28,898 nucleotides of DNA from DASVHS01 sp036390755 (GTDB lineage Bacteria > Acidobacteriota > Thermoanaerobaculia > Gp7-AA8): the NCBI GenBank assembly GCA_036390755.1, contig DASWBH010000031.1:1-28898 (forward strand). The letters are read 5' to 3'. Shown one piece after another: positions 21,275 to 28,898 of this stretch; within the stretch, counting starts at the first letter, position 1, and each line of letters opens with the position of its first letter. The notes below the pieces were generated by a model. It made no database searches. It had not been told where the DNA came from and saw nothing but the letters and a program-made list of their open reading frames with translations. Both the position numbers and the translations under genes were made by a program.

Positions 21275-21928
21275 GAACTGCGATCTCCACGCTACGGCGT
21301 CATGCGGCACATCGGTGATGACACCGTCGCACCTGGCCTCGCGCAGCCGCGCCCAGTCGACGATGCGATTCGGCGTCCACGGCACAACCCGGATGTCGTG
21401 GTCGTGAAGCGACCCCACCATCTCTTCGTCGACGTACTGGTACGCCGGAAAGCACCACGTCGCACCGAGCCCCGCCGCGTAGTCGGCGAGGTTGACGATC
21501 GATCCAAGCACGGTGATGCCGAGGTCAAAGCGGACGCCGCGCCGGTGCAGCGAACGAATGATCGAGTGGTCGAACGAGGCCACGACGATATTCGGCCAAC
21601 CGGACACGCGCTCCACGAGCACGTCTTCCCACCTGCTCCGTTTCACTTCGAGGATCATCCTCGTGCGCTGTGCATAGGGAACGAGGTCCGTCACCCGCTG
21701 GACGACGACACCGCGTTCGGCGAGCTCCGGCATCGAAAACGACTCGATTTCGGCCTCCCCGAGCTCGTCATCGTGGTAAAGGATGGCGGTCCGGTCGGAG
21801 AGCAGCCGGAGGTCCGTTTCGAACCCGTCCGCCCCCGCCCGAAGGGCCTCGTCGAACGACGCCAAAGTGTTCTCCGGAAACCGCCTCGGACTGCCGCGAT
21901 GACCGAAGATCAGGAACCTCTCCTCCAT
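21251..21928 (-). CDS. Glycerophosphodiester phosphodiesterase family protein
   Basis: The enzyme should hydrolyse glycerophosphodiesters to glycerol-3-phosphate and an alcohol. It is a 225-residue TIM-barrel GDPD without signal peptide, so probably cytoplasmic. Visible active-site motifs are GHRGSPRRFPENT (H10, R11, E19), GFETDLRLLSD (E37, D39), YHDD (H52) and LEVKR. The barrel ends with VPWTPN and CDGVITDVP. The last ten residues (QFADRRSHG) are encoded by the arm of an inverted repeat, so the C-terminus may have been extended by that element. Its ATG is divergent from the receiver-domain gene across a 64-base gap. Confidence 0.9.
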   Translation of the reverse strand: MEERFLIFGHRGSPRRFPENTLASFDEALRAGADGFETDLRLLSDRTAILYHDDELGEAEIESFSMPELAERGVVVQRVTDLVPYAQRTRMILEVKRSRWEDVLVERVSGWPNIVVASFDHSIIRSLHRRGVRFDLGITVLGSIVNLADYAAGLGATWCFPAYQYVDEEMVGSLHDHDIRVVPWTPNRIVDWARLREARCDGVITDVPHDAVAWRSQFADRRSHG

Positions 21929-21938
21929 CCGTAATCTC

Positions 21939-21967
21939 TTGTCCTGTAGTGACTAACGTGTTACTTT
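21939..21967 (+). promoter_or_regulatory. Putative sigma70 promoter of the receiver-domain gene
   Basis: TTGTCC (21939-21944) and TACTTT (21962-21967) are separated by 17 bases. The expected start near 21974 leaves room for the AGGGAG Shine-Dalgarno (21978-21983), nine bases before the ATG. A TAAC-GT-GTTA palindrome (21954-21963) overlaps the spacer and could be an operator, but it is short. Confidence 0.4.
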
Positions 21968-21992
21968 GACTCGTTACAGGGAGCAGAATTCC

Positions 21993-23444
21993 ATGCCGAA
22001 GAAGATCCTTCTCGCGGACGACAGTATCACCATCCAGAAGGTCGTCGAGCTGACATTTTCGGACGGCGATTACGAGGTCACTGCCGTCAATAACGGGGCC
22101 AAGGCCGTCCAGAAACTCTCCGAAATGCGCCCCGACATCATCCTCTCCGACATCATCATGCCGGAGAAGAACGGTTACGAAGTCTGCGAGTTCGTGAAGT
22201 CCCATCCCGAGTACCGCAACATCCCCGTCGTTCTCCTCACCGGCACGTTTGAACCGTTCGATCCAGACCGCGCCGACAAAGCCGGTTGCGATGCCGTCGT
22301 CACGAAGCCGTTCGAGTCGCAGAGCCTGATCCACAAAGTCGAAGAGCTGATCGAGCAGGCCCGCAGCAACGCGCCGACCGCGCAGACGCCTGCCGTGACC
22401 GAACCCGCGCCTGATCCTGCGATGCCCTCTCCGTGGGCGGAGCAACCGCAGACTTCGACGCCGTCGATGCCGTCCACGTTCAGCCCGGCTCAGTCACCGG
22501 AACCGGCGCCGGCGCCGTTCGCGCACGACGCCGACATCTTCAGCGCGCCGCCGCGGAACCCGACCGTCGAGATGCCGTTCGGCGCACCGCCGCCCGAGGA
22601 GTCGTTCAGCGCCGAGACGCGCGGCTTCCCGAAGATCGATTTCGACATGCCCGGCAGCGCGGAAACGCCGCAGACCTCTGCACCTCCGGAGCCGCCCGCG
22701 GAAACGCCGTGGGATGAACAGCCATCCGCCTTCGCGCCGGACACTCGCGCGTATCCGCGCATGAACTTCGACGAGATGCAGCGGCCGTCGGACTTGATTT
22801 CCGAGCCGTCGGCCGAGTCGCCGTTCGGCGCGTCCCCGTCGGCCGAGTCGTTCAGCGGCAATACGCGGGCGTTCCCCAAGATCGATGACGAAGTAATGCA
22901 GCGGTTGCCGGCCGAGACGACGCCTGCGCAGGAAGCGACGCCGTCGCCGTGGGACGAGCAGCCGTCGTACTCCGCGCCGGCCGGCGATTTTCCGCCGATG
23001 AGCTTCGACGACCTCGACACGAATCGAGCGAAACCTTCCTCGGCGCCGAAACCCGCGGCGTCGCCGTGGGACGAGCCCGCGCCGTCGTCGCAACCTTCGC
23101 TCTGGTCCGCGGAATCGGAACCTGCGCCCTCGATCGAGAGCGCCTCGAGCGATGCAGTGCCATTCGGCGCCGGATCGTCATACGAGCCGCCCGCACCGGC
23201 CGGGGAACCGGACTGGGCCGCTCCCGCACTCGCTGCGATCTCGACCCCGGAACCTGCCGCGGCGCAGTCTCAGGCCGCGAGCAACGGCGGTGAGTTGAGC
23301 GAGGAGCAGATCGACCGCATCGCCCGCCGCGTCGTGCAGCTGATGTCGGATCAGGTCGTGCGCAACATCGCGTGGGAAGTCATCCCTGACCTGGCCGAAA
23401 TGGTCGTCAAGGAGCGGATCCGGCAGCTCGAATCAGAAGCGTGA
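21993..23444 (+). CDS. Receiver-domain protein with long repeat-bearing tail
   Basis: A 483-residue protein. The N-terminal CheY-like receiver (about 1-122) has the acidic pair D9-D10, phospho-acceptor D53 in ILSDIIMPEKNG, T83 and K105, so it should be phosphorylatable. Residues about 125-430 are Pro/Ala/Ser-rich and probably disordered. They carry imperfect modules: PFGA-x-P-x2-ESFS followed by TR-x-FPKID (196-216 and 277-298), related TRAYPRMNFDEMQR and GDFPPMSFDD, and four PW(A/D)E units. The final 45 residues (LSEEQIDRIARRVVQL through DQVVRNIAWEVIPDLAE) form a conserved-looking amphipathic helical domain. There is no DNA-binding domain, so it may act by protein contacts. The ATG at 21993 has an AGGGAG SD. 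The stop overlaps the adenosyltransferase GTG. No histidine kinase is nearby. Confidence 0.88.
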   Translation: MPKKILLADDSITIQKVVELTFSDGDYEVTAVNNGAKAVQKLSEMRPDIILSDIIMPEKNGYEVCEFVKSHPEYRNIPVVLLTGTFEPFDPDRADKAGCDAVVTKPFESQSLIHKVEELIEQARSNAPTAQTPAVTEPAPDPAMPSPWAEQPQTSTPSMPSTFSPAQSPEPAPAPFAHDADIFSAPPRNPTVEMPFGAPPPEESFSAETRGFPKIDFDMPGSAETPQTSAPPEPPAETPWDEQPSAFAPDTRAYPRMNFDEMQRPSDLISEPSAESPFGASPSAESFSGNTRAFPKIDDEVMQRLPAETTPAQEATPSPWDEQPSYSAPAGDFPPMSFDDLDTNRAKPSSAPKPAASPWDEPAPSSQPSLWSAESEPAPSIESASSDAVPFGAGSSYEPPAPAGEPDWAAPALAAISTPEPAAAQSQAASNGGELSEEQIDRIARRVVQLMSDQVVRNIAWEVIPDLAEMVVKERIRQLESEA

Positions 23445-23971
23445 AGATCTACACGCGAACGGGTGACACCGGCGAGACATCGCTCTTCGGCGGCAGCCGT
23501 GTTCCGAAAAACGATCCGCGCATCGAGGCGTACGGCACCGTCGACGAACTGAACGCGTTTGTCGGCGCCGCGCGCGCGGTCTGGCAGGACTCGCCGATCG
23601 ACGCGCAGCTCGCCGCCGTTCAGAGCGATCTGTTCGACATCGGCGCGCTCCTCTCGTCGCCCGGCTCGTCGCGTTTCAAAGGCGCCGATCCGTCACGGGT
23701 CGGTGACCTCGAACGCGCGATCGACGACATGGAACGCGAGCTCGCGCCGCTCAAGAGCTTCATCCTGCCCGGCGGATCGATCGCCGCGTCGCAGCTTCAC
23801 ATCGCGCGCACGGTCTGCCGGCGTGCCGAGCGGCTTGTCGTTGCGCTCGGCGACGACTCAGCGTCGGCAACGATCACGTATCTCAACCGCTTGTCGGATT
23901 TCCTTTTTGTCGCCGCGCGGTTTGCGAATCTGCGTAACGGCGTGAACGACGTGCTCTGGAATCCTCGCTAG
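23441..23971 (+). CDS. PduO-type cob(I)alamin adenosyltransferase
   Basis: The enzyme adds the adenosyl group of ATP to cob(I)alamin, making coenzyme B12. The 176-residue helical-bundle protein has the PduO signature KIYTRTGDTGETSLFGG at the N-terminus, YGTVDELNAFVG (about 31-42), and the C-terminal helix CRRAERLVV through YLNRLSDFLFVAARFAN. All are typical of active PduO-type enzymes. The GTG start overlaps the receiver-protein stop by four bases, so the two are translationally coupled. No other cobalamin gene is in the window. The 3' end overlaps the convergent nuclease gene by four bases. Confidence 0.93.
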   Translation: MKIYTRTGDTGETSLFGGSRVPKNDPRIEAYGTVDELNAFVGAARAVWQDSPIDAQLAAVQSDLFDIGALLSSPGSSRFKGADPSRVGDLERAIDDMERELAPLKSFILPGGSIAASQLHIARTVCRRAERLVVALGDDSASATITYLNRLSDFLFVAARFANLRNGVNDVLWNPR

Positions 23972-24867
23972 TCTTCGGGCTGTCGCCGTTTCGGCGGCTT
24001 CTCCGAGTTCTTCCAGGCCGACCACCAGAAATCGCGCAGCAGCGACGCTCCGGCCGCGAGCCTGTCGGTCGCGAACGATTTCCCTTCGGCCGAGACCGGC
24101 GCGATCTCGCTGAACGCTCCCTGCTTGTCCAGCCGGTACAACTGCTCGGTGTGTGAATTCGACTGGCGGATGAGCGCGAGCGCCGTGGCGAAATAGTCGG
24201 TGCGCAGCACGGGCGCGACGATCTTCGGCGTCACGTCTGCAGCCGTCACCGCGCGCGACACGAAGTCCGATTCGAACCGCGCGTGAATGGTGCAGTCGTT
24301 CGCGTAGCCGTTCGCGTTCGGCAGGATCCAGCCGTTGTAGTTGATCGTCGCGTGATGCGGATTCGCTGCGTCGGCCACGAAGTGCCCGAGGATTCCGGCG
24401 GTGTGGACGATGTCGGTCTCGACGGCCCGGCGCTCCGGCGATCGCGCTGCGGTGAAGCGCCATTGCCGGAACTCAGTCGTGAGCTGCTCCGCCATCTCGG
24501 CGATGCGCCACGGCAGAAAGCCAGTCTCCGAATTCGAGATGCCAAGGTGCGCGCGGCGGCCGGACGAGTCCATGAGGGCCATGAACTTGTATCGATCGGG
24601 CGGAAGCTCGAGCGGTGCGACGAATTCGTAGTCGAGAAAATGATCGGGCGCGTTCACCGCGTCGAGCGATGGACCTGCGCCGCGGAGCCGATCCGGCTGA
24701 TACCCGAGCCAGATGAGCTGCGGAAACGACCGGAGAAAGAACGCCGGCATGTCGGTCGGCAGAGCCAGCGTCGCCGCCTCGTTGGAGATGAGGTGGCCGG
24801 CTTCGCCCCAGGCGAAGGCGTTGGCCGCACAGGCAAGGCTGGCGACAAAGAGAAGGACGCGTTTCAT
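23968..24867 (-). CDS. Exported S1/P1-like zinc nuclease/phospholipase
   Basis: A 299-residue secreted enzyme of the S1/P1 nuclease and phospholipase C superfamily, which uses three zinc ions to cut phosphodiesters. The signal peptide ends at ANAFA, so the mature protein would begin with Trp20, which is the N-terminal zinc ligand in this family, followed by GEAGH (H25). Further likely ligands are D75/H76 in APDHFLDYEF, H155, H162 and D166 in GHFVADAANPHH, and H195 with E199 in IHARFESDF. I cannot tell nuclease from lipase activity. TACAAT ends eight bases before the ATG with no SD. A broken copy of its first 39 codons lies at 27359-27529. Confidence 0.85.
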   Translation of the reverse strand: MKRVLLFVASLACAANAFAWGEAGHLISNEAATLALPTDMPAFFLRSFPQLIWLGYQPDRLRGAGPSLDAVNAPDHFLDYEFVAPLELPPDRYKFMALMDSSGRRAHLGISNSETGFLPWRIAEMAEQLTTEFRQWRFTAARSPERRAVETDIVHTAGILGHFVADAANPHHATINYNGWILPNANGYANDCTIHARFESDFVSRAVTAADVTPKIVAPVLRTDYFATALALIRQSNSHTEQLYRLDKQGAFSEIAPVSAEGKSFATDRLAAGASLLRDFWWSAWKNSEKPPKRRQPED

Positions 24868-24875
24868 TCGCGCGG

Positions 24876-24881
24876 ATTGTA
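24876..24881 (-). promoter_or_regulatory. TACAAT -10 box before the S1/P1-like gene
   Basis: On the minus strand TACAAT ends eight bases before the ATG at 24867. The same hexamer at the same distance is kept in the broken copy at 27543-27538. No -35 is clear. The position suggests a leader of about one base or none. Confidence 0.45.
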
Positions 24882-24911
24882 AGACGTGGTCACCGGGACA
24901 GATTGATCGTG

Positions 24912-27221
24912 TCAGTGCCGCACAGCGCGATCGTGGCTCGCGAGATCACCGGCAACCCGAAGAAGAACGCGGCTCGTGCCCGCGAACGGTCCGTCCGTGA
25001 TCCGACGCGCGTACGCGATCTCGAGCAGGCGGCCGGGCGCCTGCGCCAGCGACGGACCGGTGACCGTGTCGCCCGGCGCAAGTGTGATCGCATCGGCTGG
25101 TTTGCCGCGTGCGTCTGTCCGCGTGAGTTGCAGCAGGGAACCAGGAAACACGGACAGCCACGACATCCAGAATCCTGTATCGCCATGCGCGATGCCGACG
25201 CTGCCGGCGTTGACTCCTGTCGCGACGATCGTGCCGATGTCGGTCGACGTTGCTCCGTCGAGCTCTCCCTCGCGCAGCACGCGTTTCGCGGCGAGCACGG
25301 GCGTCTCGTGATTCACGTCTCTGTACGTGTACACGACAAGGTAGTCGCGTCCATCGCTGGCGATCGCAGCCAGAATCTCATCGCCGGCGCCGTTGGCGAC
25401 GCCGATCGGCGATGCGTCGACCGATCCCGCGGCGCTGACCCGCGCGCCGAGCACATCGACCATGTTGGGTGACGGGAACTGCCACCAGTCACTGCCGGTA
25501 TCCCACGCCACGAGAAAGTCTGTTCCGTTCGTTGCGACCTTCGGCATGTCGCCGGACCCGATCGCAAGCGGGGCCGTGTCGATCGGCTGGCCGCGAGCGT
25601 CGAGCCTGAATGCGACGACTCCCGATCCGCTCGTCAAAACGACGAGCGATTCTGATTGATTGGAGGCGAGCCCGACACCCCATCCGCTGCCGACGACGAC
25701 TCGTGGACCGACGGTGCCGTCGCGCGCGACGGTGCGGGCCACGACCTCGTACGACGCCTCCTGCCACACGGCCAGGTAGGACGTGCCATTGAACGTGACG
25801 AGCGGCGCCGCTGCGGCCACGGACGAAGCGAGGACCAGAGGGCTTCGATCGACGACTGTGCCGTCCGACGCGATACGAGCGGCGAGGATGCCGCTCGCCT
25901 GTTCGCTCCCGCGCTCGTCCACCCAGACCACCAGCGAGTCGCTGCCTGAGGTGGCGATCGACGGCCAATACTGTCGCGACCACGCCGTCGATACGAGCAC
26001 TCGATCGCCCTCGGACGTCCTTGCTTCGGGGTCGAACAGTCGGCCGATGATCTCGGCATTCCCCCCATGCGTGTCATTCGTATCTTCAGTCCAGGCTACG
26101 AAGACGTTCTTTCCGTTGAACGCGATCCGGGGCTCGTAACCGAGGTGCGATGCACTGACCGCGATGAACGGCTGAGGGGGTGTCGCTTCCAGTTGTCCGC
26201 TGAACGGCACGGTCATCAGCTTGTAGAAATTGAAGTCGTAGTTCATCCAGTACGCGACGAACCGGCTGCCGTTCCAAAATACGCTTGCGGTGAACCCGGC
26301 CGTGTCAATCTGCGGCAAGAGCGTGGTGTTCCCGGTTGCCGGGTCGACGATGAAGCGAACGGTGTGCGACTGGCCCGCCTGAATGCCGGGATGCGCAATC
26401 GCGGCGATTGCGTACCGGCCCCCGCCGTAGGCGACGCCGAAATCCTGCGTCAGGTCGGTCTGGCCGACTCCGATTTCCTTTCCGATCGGGGTGCCGCTTT
26501 CGTCAAGCCGAAGAAGATGAAAGTTGTTGAACTGCGGCACGAGAGGCGGAGGTGACGAAGCGACGGTCGGGACAATGGGCGTCTGGCTGCCCGTTCGCCA
26601 GACGAGCGCGAAGTCTTTCCCATCCGATGCGACGACCGGGAGATCGTCGAGACTCGCCGCGGTGCCGACGACCGGCAAGTCGGTCGCGATGAGGTGCGCG
26701 TCGCTGTCCAGGACTGCTGCCCGCACGGCCAGTGACGAGCTGCCGAGAAGCCCGTACGTCAGGAGAACGCGCCGGCCGTTCGTTGCGACGTTGTGGGAGC
26801 TGGCCCTCGCGCCGTGCGCGATGCGTTGCGGCGCTGATTCCGGGTTGCCGTCGCGTGAGATCCCTGCCACGTAGACGGACTCGCCCTCGTCCTGCTGCCA
26901 GCTCACGACATACGACGTCCCCGTCCAGCACGCCGCGAGCGTGCGGATCGTCGACGAGATTGGAATGGTCACGTCCGGCGTTCCGAGGACCGCTCCCGAT
27001 GCATTCACGCGTGTTACATGGAGGCCGAGAGGTCCCGCCCAGAACACCATGAACGAATCTCCATCGCTGACCATCGCGGACGCCACCGCCTGCCCCTCGG
27101 CCGCGGCAATCACAGGATCAACAATCGGTCGTTCGGCGCTTACCCGCACGGACGCCAACGCCGATGTCGTGCAGACGATGAGGAGGGCGGAGGGGAGGAG
27201 TTGGCGCGCGAGTCGGGTCAT
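24912..27221 (-). CDS. Large exported beta-propeller-like repeat protein
   Basis: A 769-residue protein with a signal peptide (RLARQLLPSALLIVCTTSALAS). The rest consists of about eleven imperfect repeats of roughly 50-65 residues. Each is built around a G-x-[DS]-[FY]-[LV]-V-x-W strand, for example SDGKDFALVWR, FNGKNVFVAWTED, SGSDSLVVWVDERG, FNGTSYLAVWQE, TNGTDFLVAWDTG and SDGRDYLVVYTYRD. The motif is followed by a short strand such as ILAARIASDGTVVD. Such repeats are recognised in many environmental genomes and probably fold into blades of a propeller. No catalytic residues, anchor or sorting signal are seen. The ATG at 27221 is preferred over a TTG two codons upstream. It lies between the intact nuclease gene and its broken copy, all on one strand. 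The function is unknown. Confidence 0.82.
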   Translation of the reverse strand: MTRLARQLLPSALLIVCTTSALASVRVSAERPIVDPVIAAAEGQAVASAMVSDGDSFMVFWAGPLGLHVTRVNASGAVLGTPDVTIPISSTIRTLAACWTGTSYVVSWQQDEGESVYVAGISRDGNPESAPQRIAHGARASSHNVATNGRRVLLTYGLLGSSSLAVRAAVLDSDAHLIATDLPVVGTAASLDDLPVVASDGKDFALVWRTGSQTPIVPTVASSPPPLVPQFNNFHLLRLDESGTPIGKEIGVGQTDLTQDFGVAYGGGRYAIAAIAHPGIQAGQSHTVRFIVDPATGNTTLLPQIDTAGFTASVFWNGSRFVAYWMNYDFNFYKLMTVPFSGQLEATPPQPFIAVSASHLGYEPRIAFNGKNVFVAWTEDTNDTHGGNAEIIGRLFDPEARTSEGDRVLVSTAWSRQYWPSIATSGSDSLVVWVDERGSEQASGILAARIASDGTVVDRSPLVLASSVAAAAPLVTFNGTSYLAVWQEASYEVVARTVARDGTVGPRVVVGSGWGVGLASNQSESLVVLTSGSGVVAFRLDARGQPIDTAPLAIGSGDMPKVATNGTDFLVAWDTGSDWWQFPSPNMVDVLGARVSAAGSVDASPIGVANGAGDEILAAIASDGRDYLVVYTYRDVNHETPVLAAKRVLREGELDGATSTDIGTIVATGVNAGSVGIAHGDTGFWMSWLSVFPGSLLQLTRTDARGKPADAITLAPGDTVTGPSLAQAPGRLLEIAYARRITDGPFAGTSRVLLRVAGDLASHDRAVRH

Positions 27222-27358
27222 TCCCAAAAGGGCACGTTAAGCACTTCCGCCGCTCCGGTCAATGCTGTGTCAGCAAAGGAGTAGCAGTCGTCACCGCGAG
27301 CCGTTTATGTTGTCATGGCGATTCGGTATGCCCACGAAAGAAGGCCCTTGCCGCTCAG

Positions 27359-27529
27359 CTACGACGCGCGGGGCGGGCCAGCGGTCGACACTCCCACGTG
27401 CGCCATCCATGAGTCGGTCGGCAGCTCCAGCGTCGCTGCTTCGTTCGAAATGAGATGGCCCGCTTCGCCCCAGGCGAAGGCGTTGGCAGCACAGACGAGC
27501 GCCGCACCGACGAGGGAAACGCGTTTCAT
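27359..27529 (-). pseudogene. Truncated 5' copy of the S1/P1-like nuclease gene
   Basis: Reading from an ATG at 27529 gives 56 codons. The first 39 match the intact nuclease at 23968-24867 in 33 positions, including the signal peptide, AFAWGEAGHLISNEAATL and LPTD. The match then stops abruptly, and 17 unrelated residues lead to a TAG. Similarity also extends about 14 bases upstream through GCGCGGATTGTA, so the promoter region was copied too. All zinc ligands after His25 are missing, so no enzyme is possible; a small secreted peptide could still be made. It is a remnant of a duplicated gene or a partial duplication. Confidence 0.85.
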
Positions 27530-27627
27530 GTGCGCGGATTGTATGGGCGGAATGGCCGGGGCAAGTGGACGTGGGACTGAAGAACCATCAAAGCACTACA
27601 GATCGGATCGGAGCAGCCACCGCGCCA

Positions 27628-28898
27628 TCAAGGCGATTCGCTTGATAGACCAGGCAGCGTGGTCACCTCTCCAGTGGGTGTGATCTTGCGGATGGTCTGG
27701 TTGTTCGTATCGACCGCATAGATGTTTCCGCGCCCATCGACTGCGATTCCCTGTGGCCAGTTGAATCGCGCGGTCTCACCAACTCCGTCTGCGCTACCCT
27801 GGCAGGCGGTCGCTCCAGCGATTGTCGTCACGAATCCCGAAGGCGTGATCTTGCGGATCGTGTGATTGTTGGAATCGCTGACGTAGACATTTCCGCCGCT
27901 GTCGGTCGCCACGCCTTGCGGGAAATCAAACAGCGCATGGGATCGGTTTCCGTCGAGACTGCCGGCATGTCGGGCGAGGCCGGCCAGCGTCGTCACTTCG
28001 CCGACCGGCGTGATCTTTCGGATCGTATTGTTGCCTCTGTCGGCGACGTAAATGTTTCCATCGGCATCGGTGGACACGCCGTTCGGATTGTTGAACCGCG
28101 CAGCGTTCGCCATTCCGTCGTCACTGCCGGCGTGGCCCGCAAGACCGGCCAGCGTCGAGACTTCACCGGCCGGTGTGATTTTCCGAATGGTCTGGTTGCC
28201 AGCGTCAGCGACATAAACATTCCCGTTTTTGTCGACGGCCACACCGTACGGGTAGCCGAATCGGGCGGCGCTTCCGACCCCATCGGCGGCCCCTCCCGTC
28301 CCGGCCAATCCGGCCAATGTGGTGACGATCCCGGCCGGCGTGATCCTGCGTACGGTCATGTTCAATGTGTCTGCAACGAAGACATTGCCGCTGCGATCCA
28401 TTGCCACTCCGAGCGGATGATTGAATCGAGCGCCAGCCGCGCTTCCGTCGGCGCTTCCTCGATTCTCGGCGACACCTGCGAACGTCGTGACCGCTCCTGC
28501 TGGCGTGATTTTACGAATCGCGTCGTTGTTTGTATCGGCGATGTAGACGTTCCCGTCACGATCGATCGCCACTCCCCACGGAGTGTTCAGCTCCACAGCC
28601 GGCCACCACCACGGAGCTATGGACACCGCCTCCGAGCGAAAGTCTGCGGTGAAGTTGGTATCGCCCTCACCGCGCACAAAATGACCCTCGATCCGAAGAG
28701 GAAACCGGCGGAACGCCTCGGAACGCCGGGCAACGTTCGTCCCGAAACCTCTCGCGACAAGCAGACGAACTGCTGCCGGGGACGCATCGAGATCCGCCAA
28801 CGCGACGTCATAGTGCTCGGTCGCGTTCACTCGATTTTCGATTCCCTCGCCTCGAACGACAGTCGCGTAGCTGTAGTCAATTTCGTATGCCTGCGTGG
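27628..28898 (-). CDS. NHL-repeat beta-propeller protein, 5' end outside the window
   Basis: The frame is open to the window edge, so the first part, including any signal peptide, is missing; 422 complete codons are visible. After about 100 residues of unassigned sequence (EHYDVALADLDASPAAVRLL, then FVRGEGDTNFTADF), six NHL repeats of about 55 residues run to the C-terminus. Each has P-x-GVA-x-D-x2-GNVYVAD, then N-x-TIRKITP-x-G, then V-x-T-x-AG and a Gly/Asp-rich turn ending DG-x4-ARF. Six blades can close a propeller by themselves. This type, close to teneurin/NHL repeats, is usually extracellular and involved in binding. A GTG inside the frame at 28830 is not the real start, because coding sequence continues upstream. 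Confidence 0.88.
   Translation of the reverse strand, partial: TQAYEIDYSYATVVRGEGIENRVNATEHYDVALADLDASPAAVRLLVARGFGTNVARRSEAFRRFPLRIEGHFVRGEGDTNFTADFRSEAVSIAPWWWPAVELNTPWGVAIDRDGNVYIADTNNDAIRKITPAGAVTTFAGVAENRGSADGSAAGARFNHPLGVAMDRSGNVFVADTLNMTVRRITPAGIVTTLAGLAGTGGAADGVGSAARFGYPYGVAVDKNGNVYVADAGNQTIRKITPAGEVSTLAGLAGHAGSDDGMANAARFNNPNGVSTDADGNIYVADRGNNTIRKITPVGEVTTLAGLARHAGSLDGNRSHALFDFPQGVATDSGGNVYVSDSNNHTIRKITPSGFVTTIAGATACQGSADGVGETARFNWPQGIAVDGRGNIYAVDTNNQTIRKITPTGEVTTLPGLSSESP

Noticed and set aside
27222..27358. Possible small gene or RNA between the repeat protein and the broken nuclease copy
   Set aside because: Short frames only, with no ribosome site, hairpin with T-run or recognisable motif; I see nothing I can support.
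27627..27646. ATCAAG...CTTGAT hairpin at the stop of the NHL gene
   Set aside because: The stem is only about six base pairs with an imperfect middle and no T-run, too weak to call a terminator.
27670..28590. Regularly spaced repeats that could be taken for a CRISPR array
   Set aside because: The period is 162-168 bases, and the repeats are in frame and encode NHL blades.

Overview
The window is about 28.9 kb of GC-rich, gene-dense bacterial chromosome with short intergenic gaps and many 4-base start/stop overlaps. I see no rRNA, tRNA, insertion sequence, phage gene or CRISPR array. The mix suggests an environmental member of Acidobacteriota or a neighbouring deep-branching phylum. The supporting features are an FHA-GAF-PP2C phosphatase, a receiver protein with a long Pro/Ala-rich tail, a DUF4081-type GNAT protein, an S1/P1-like nuclease, secreted beta-propeller proteins and a TCATCCTGAG-type dispersed repeat. 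No marker gene fixes the phylum, so this placement is a low-to-moderate confidence inference.

Left part (1-6.1 kb): a cupredoxin-like lipoprotein, cut by the window edge, is divergent from a run of forward genes. These are an RNA uracil-C5 methyltransferase, comEC (DNA uptake channel), a two-helix zinc-ribbon membrane protein, miaA (tRNA isopentenylation) and a TPR lipoprotein with an SLH-like C-terminus. A well-matched sigma70 promoter in the last codons of comEC probably starts a second unit at the zinc-ribbon gene.

Middle-left (6.1-8.95 kb): an unrecognised reverse gene, then a forward FHA-GAF-PP2C signalling phosphatase whose 3' end overlaps a convergent UPF0158-like gene.

Centre (8.97-16.3 kb): murQ-anmK-nagA-nagB, each overlapping the next by 4 bases, encodes the complete route from 1,6-anhydro-MurNAc to fructose-6-phosphate for cell-wall recycling. 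It is followed by an EEP-family hydrolase and a cardiolipin-synthase-like PLD protein, an arrangement like E. coli ybhP-clsB. A GNAT protein and a cold-shock protein come next.

Right-centre (16.3-23.97 kb): two small membrane proteins lie beside a reverse cluster. Read in the transcribed direction this is GDPD, DUF4177, gpmI, a histidine phosphatase and argS. The receiver-domain protein and a PduO-type corrinoid adenosyltransferase face the other way.

Right end (23.97-28.9 kb): reverse-strand exported proteins. They are an S1/P1-like nuclease, a roughly 770-residue repeat protein, a broken 5' copy of the nuclease gene, and an NHL-repeat propeller that runs off the window.

Several genes have a -10-like hexamer only 6-8 bases before the start codon and no Shine-Dalgarno sequence, which suggests leaderless transcripts. 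I found no clear new defence or biosynthetic system. The most interesting items are the leaderless and overlapping divergent promoters, the duplicated nuclease fragment, the repeat-bearing tail of the receiver protein, and the unrecognised gene at 6096-6701.
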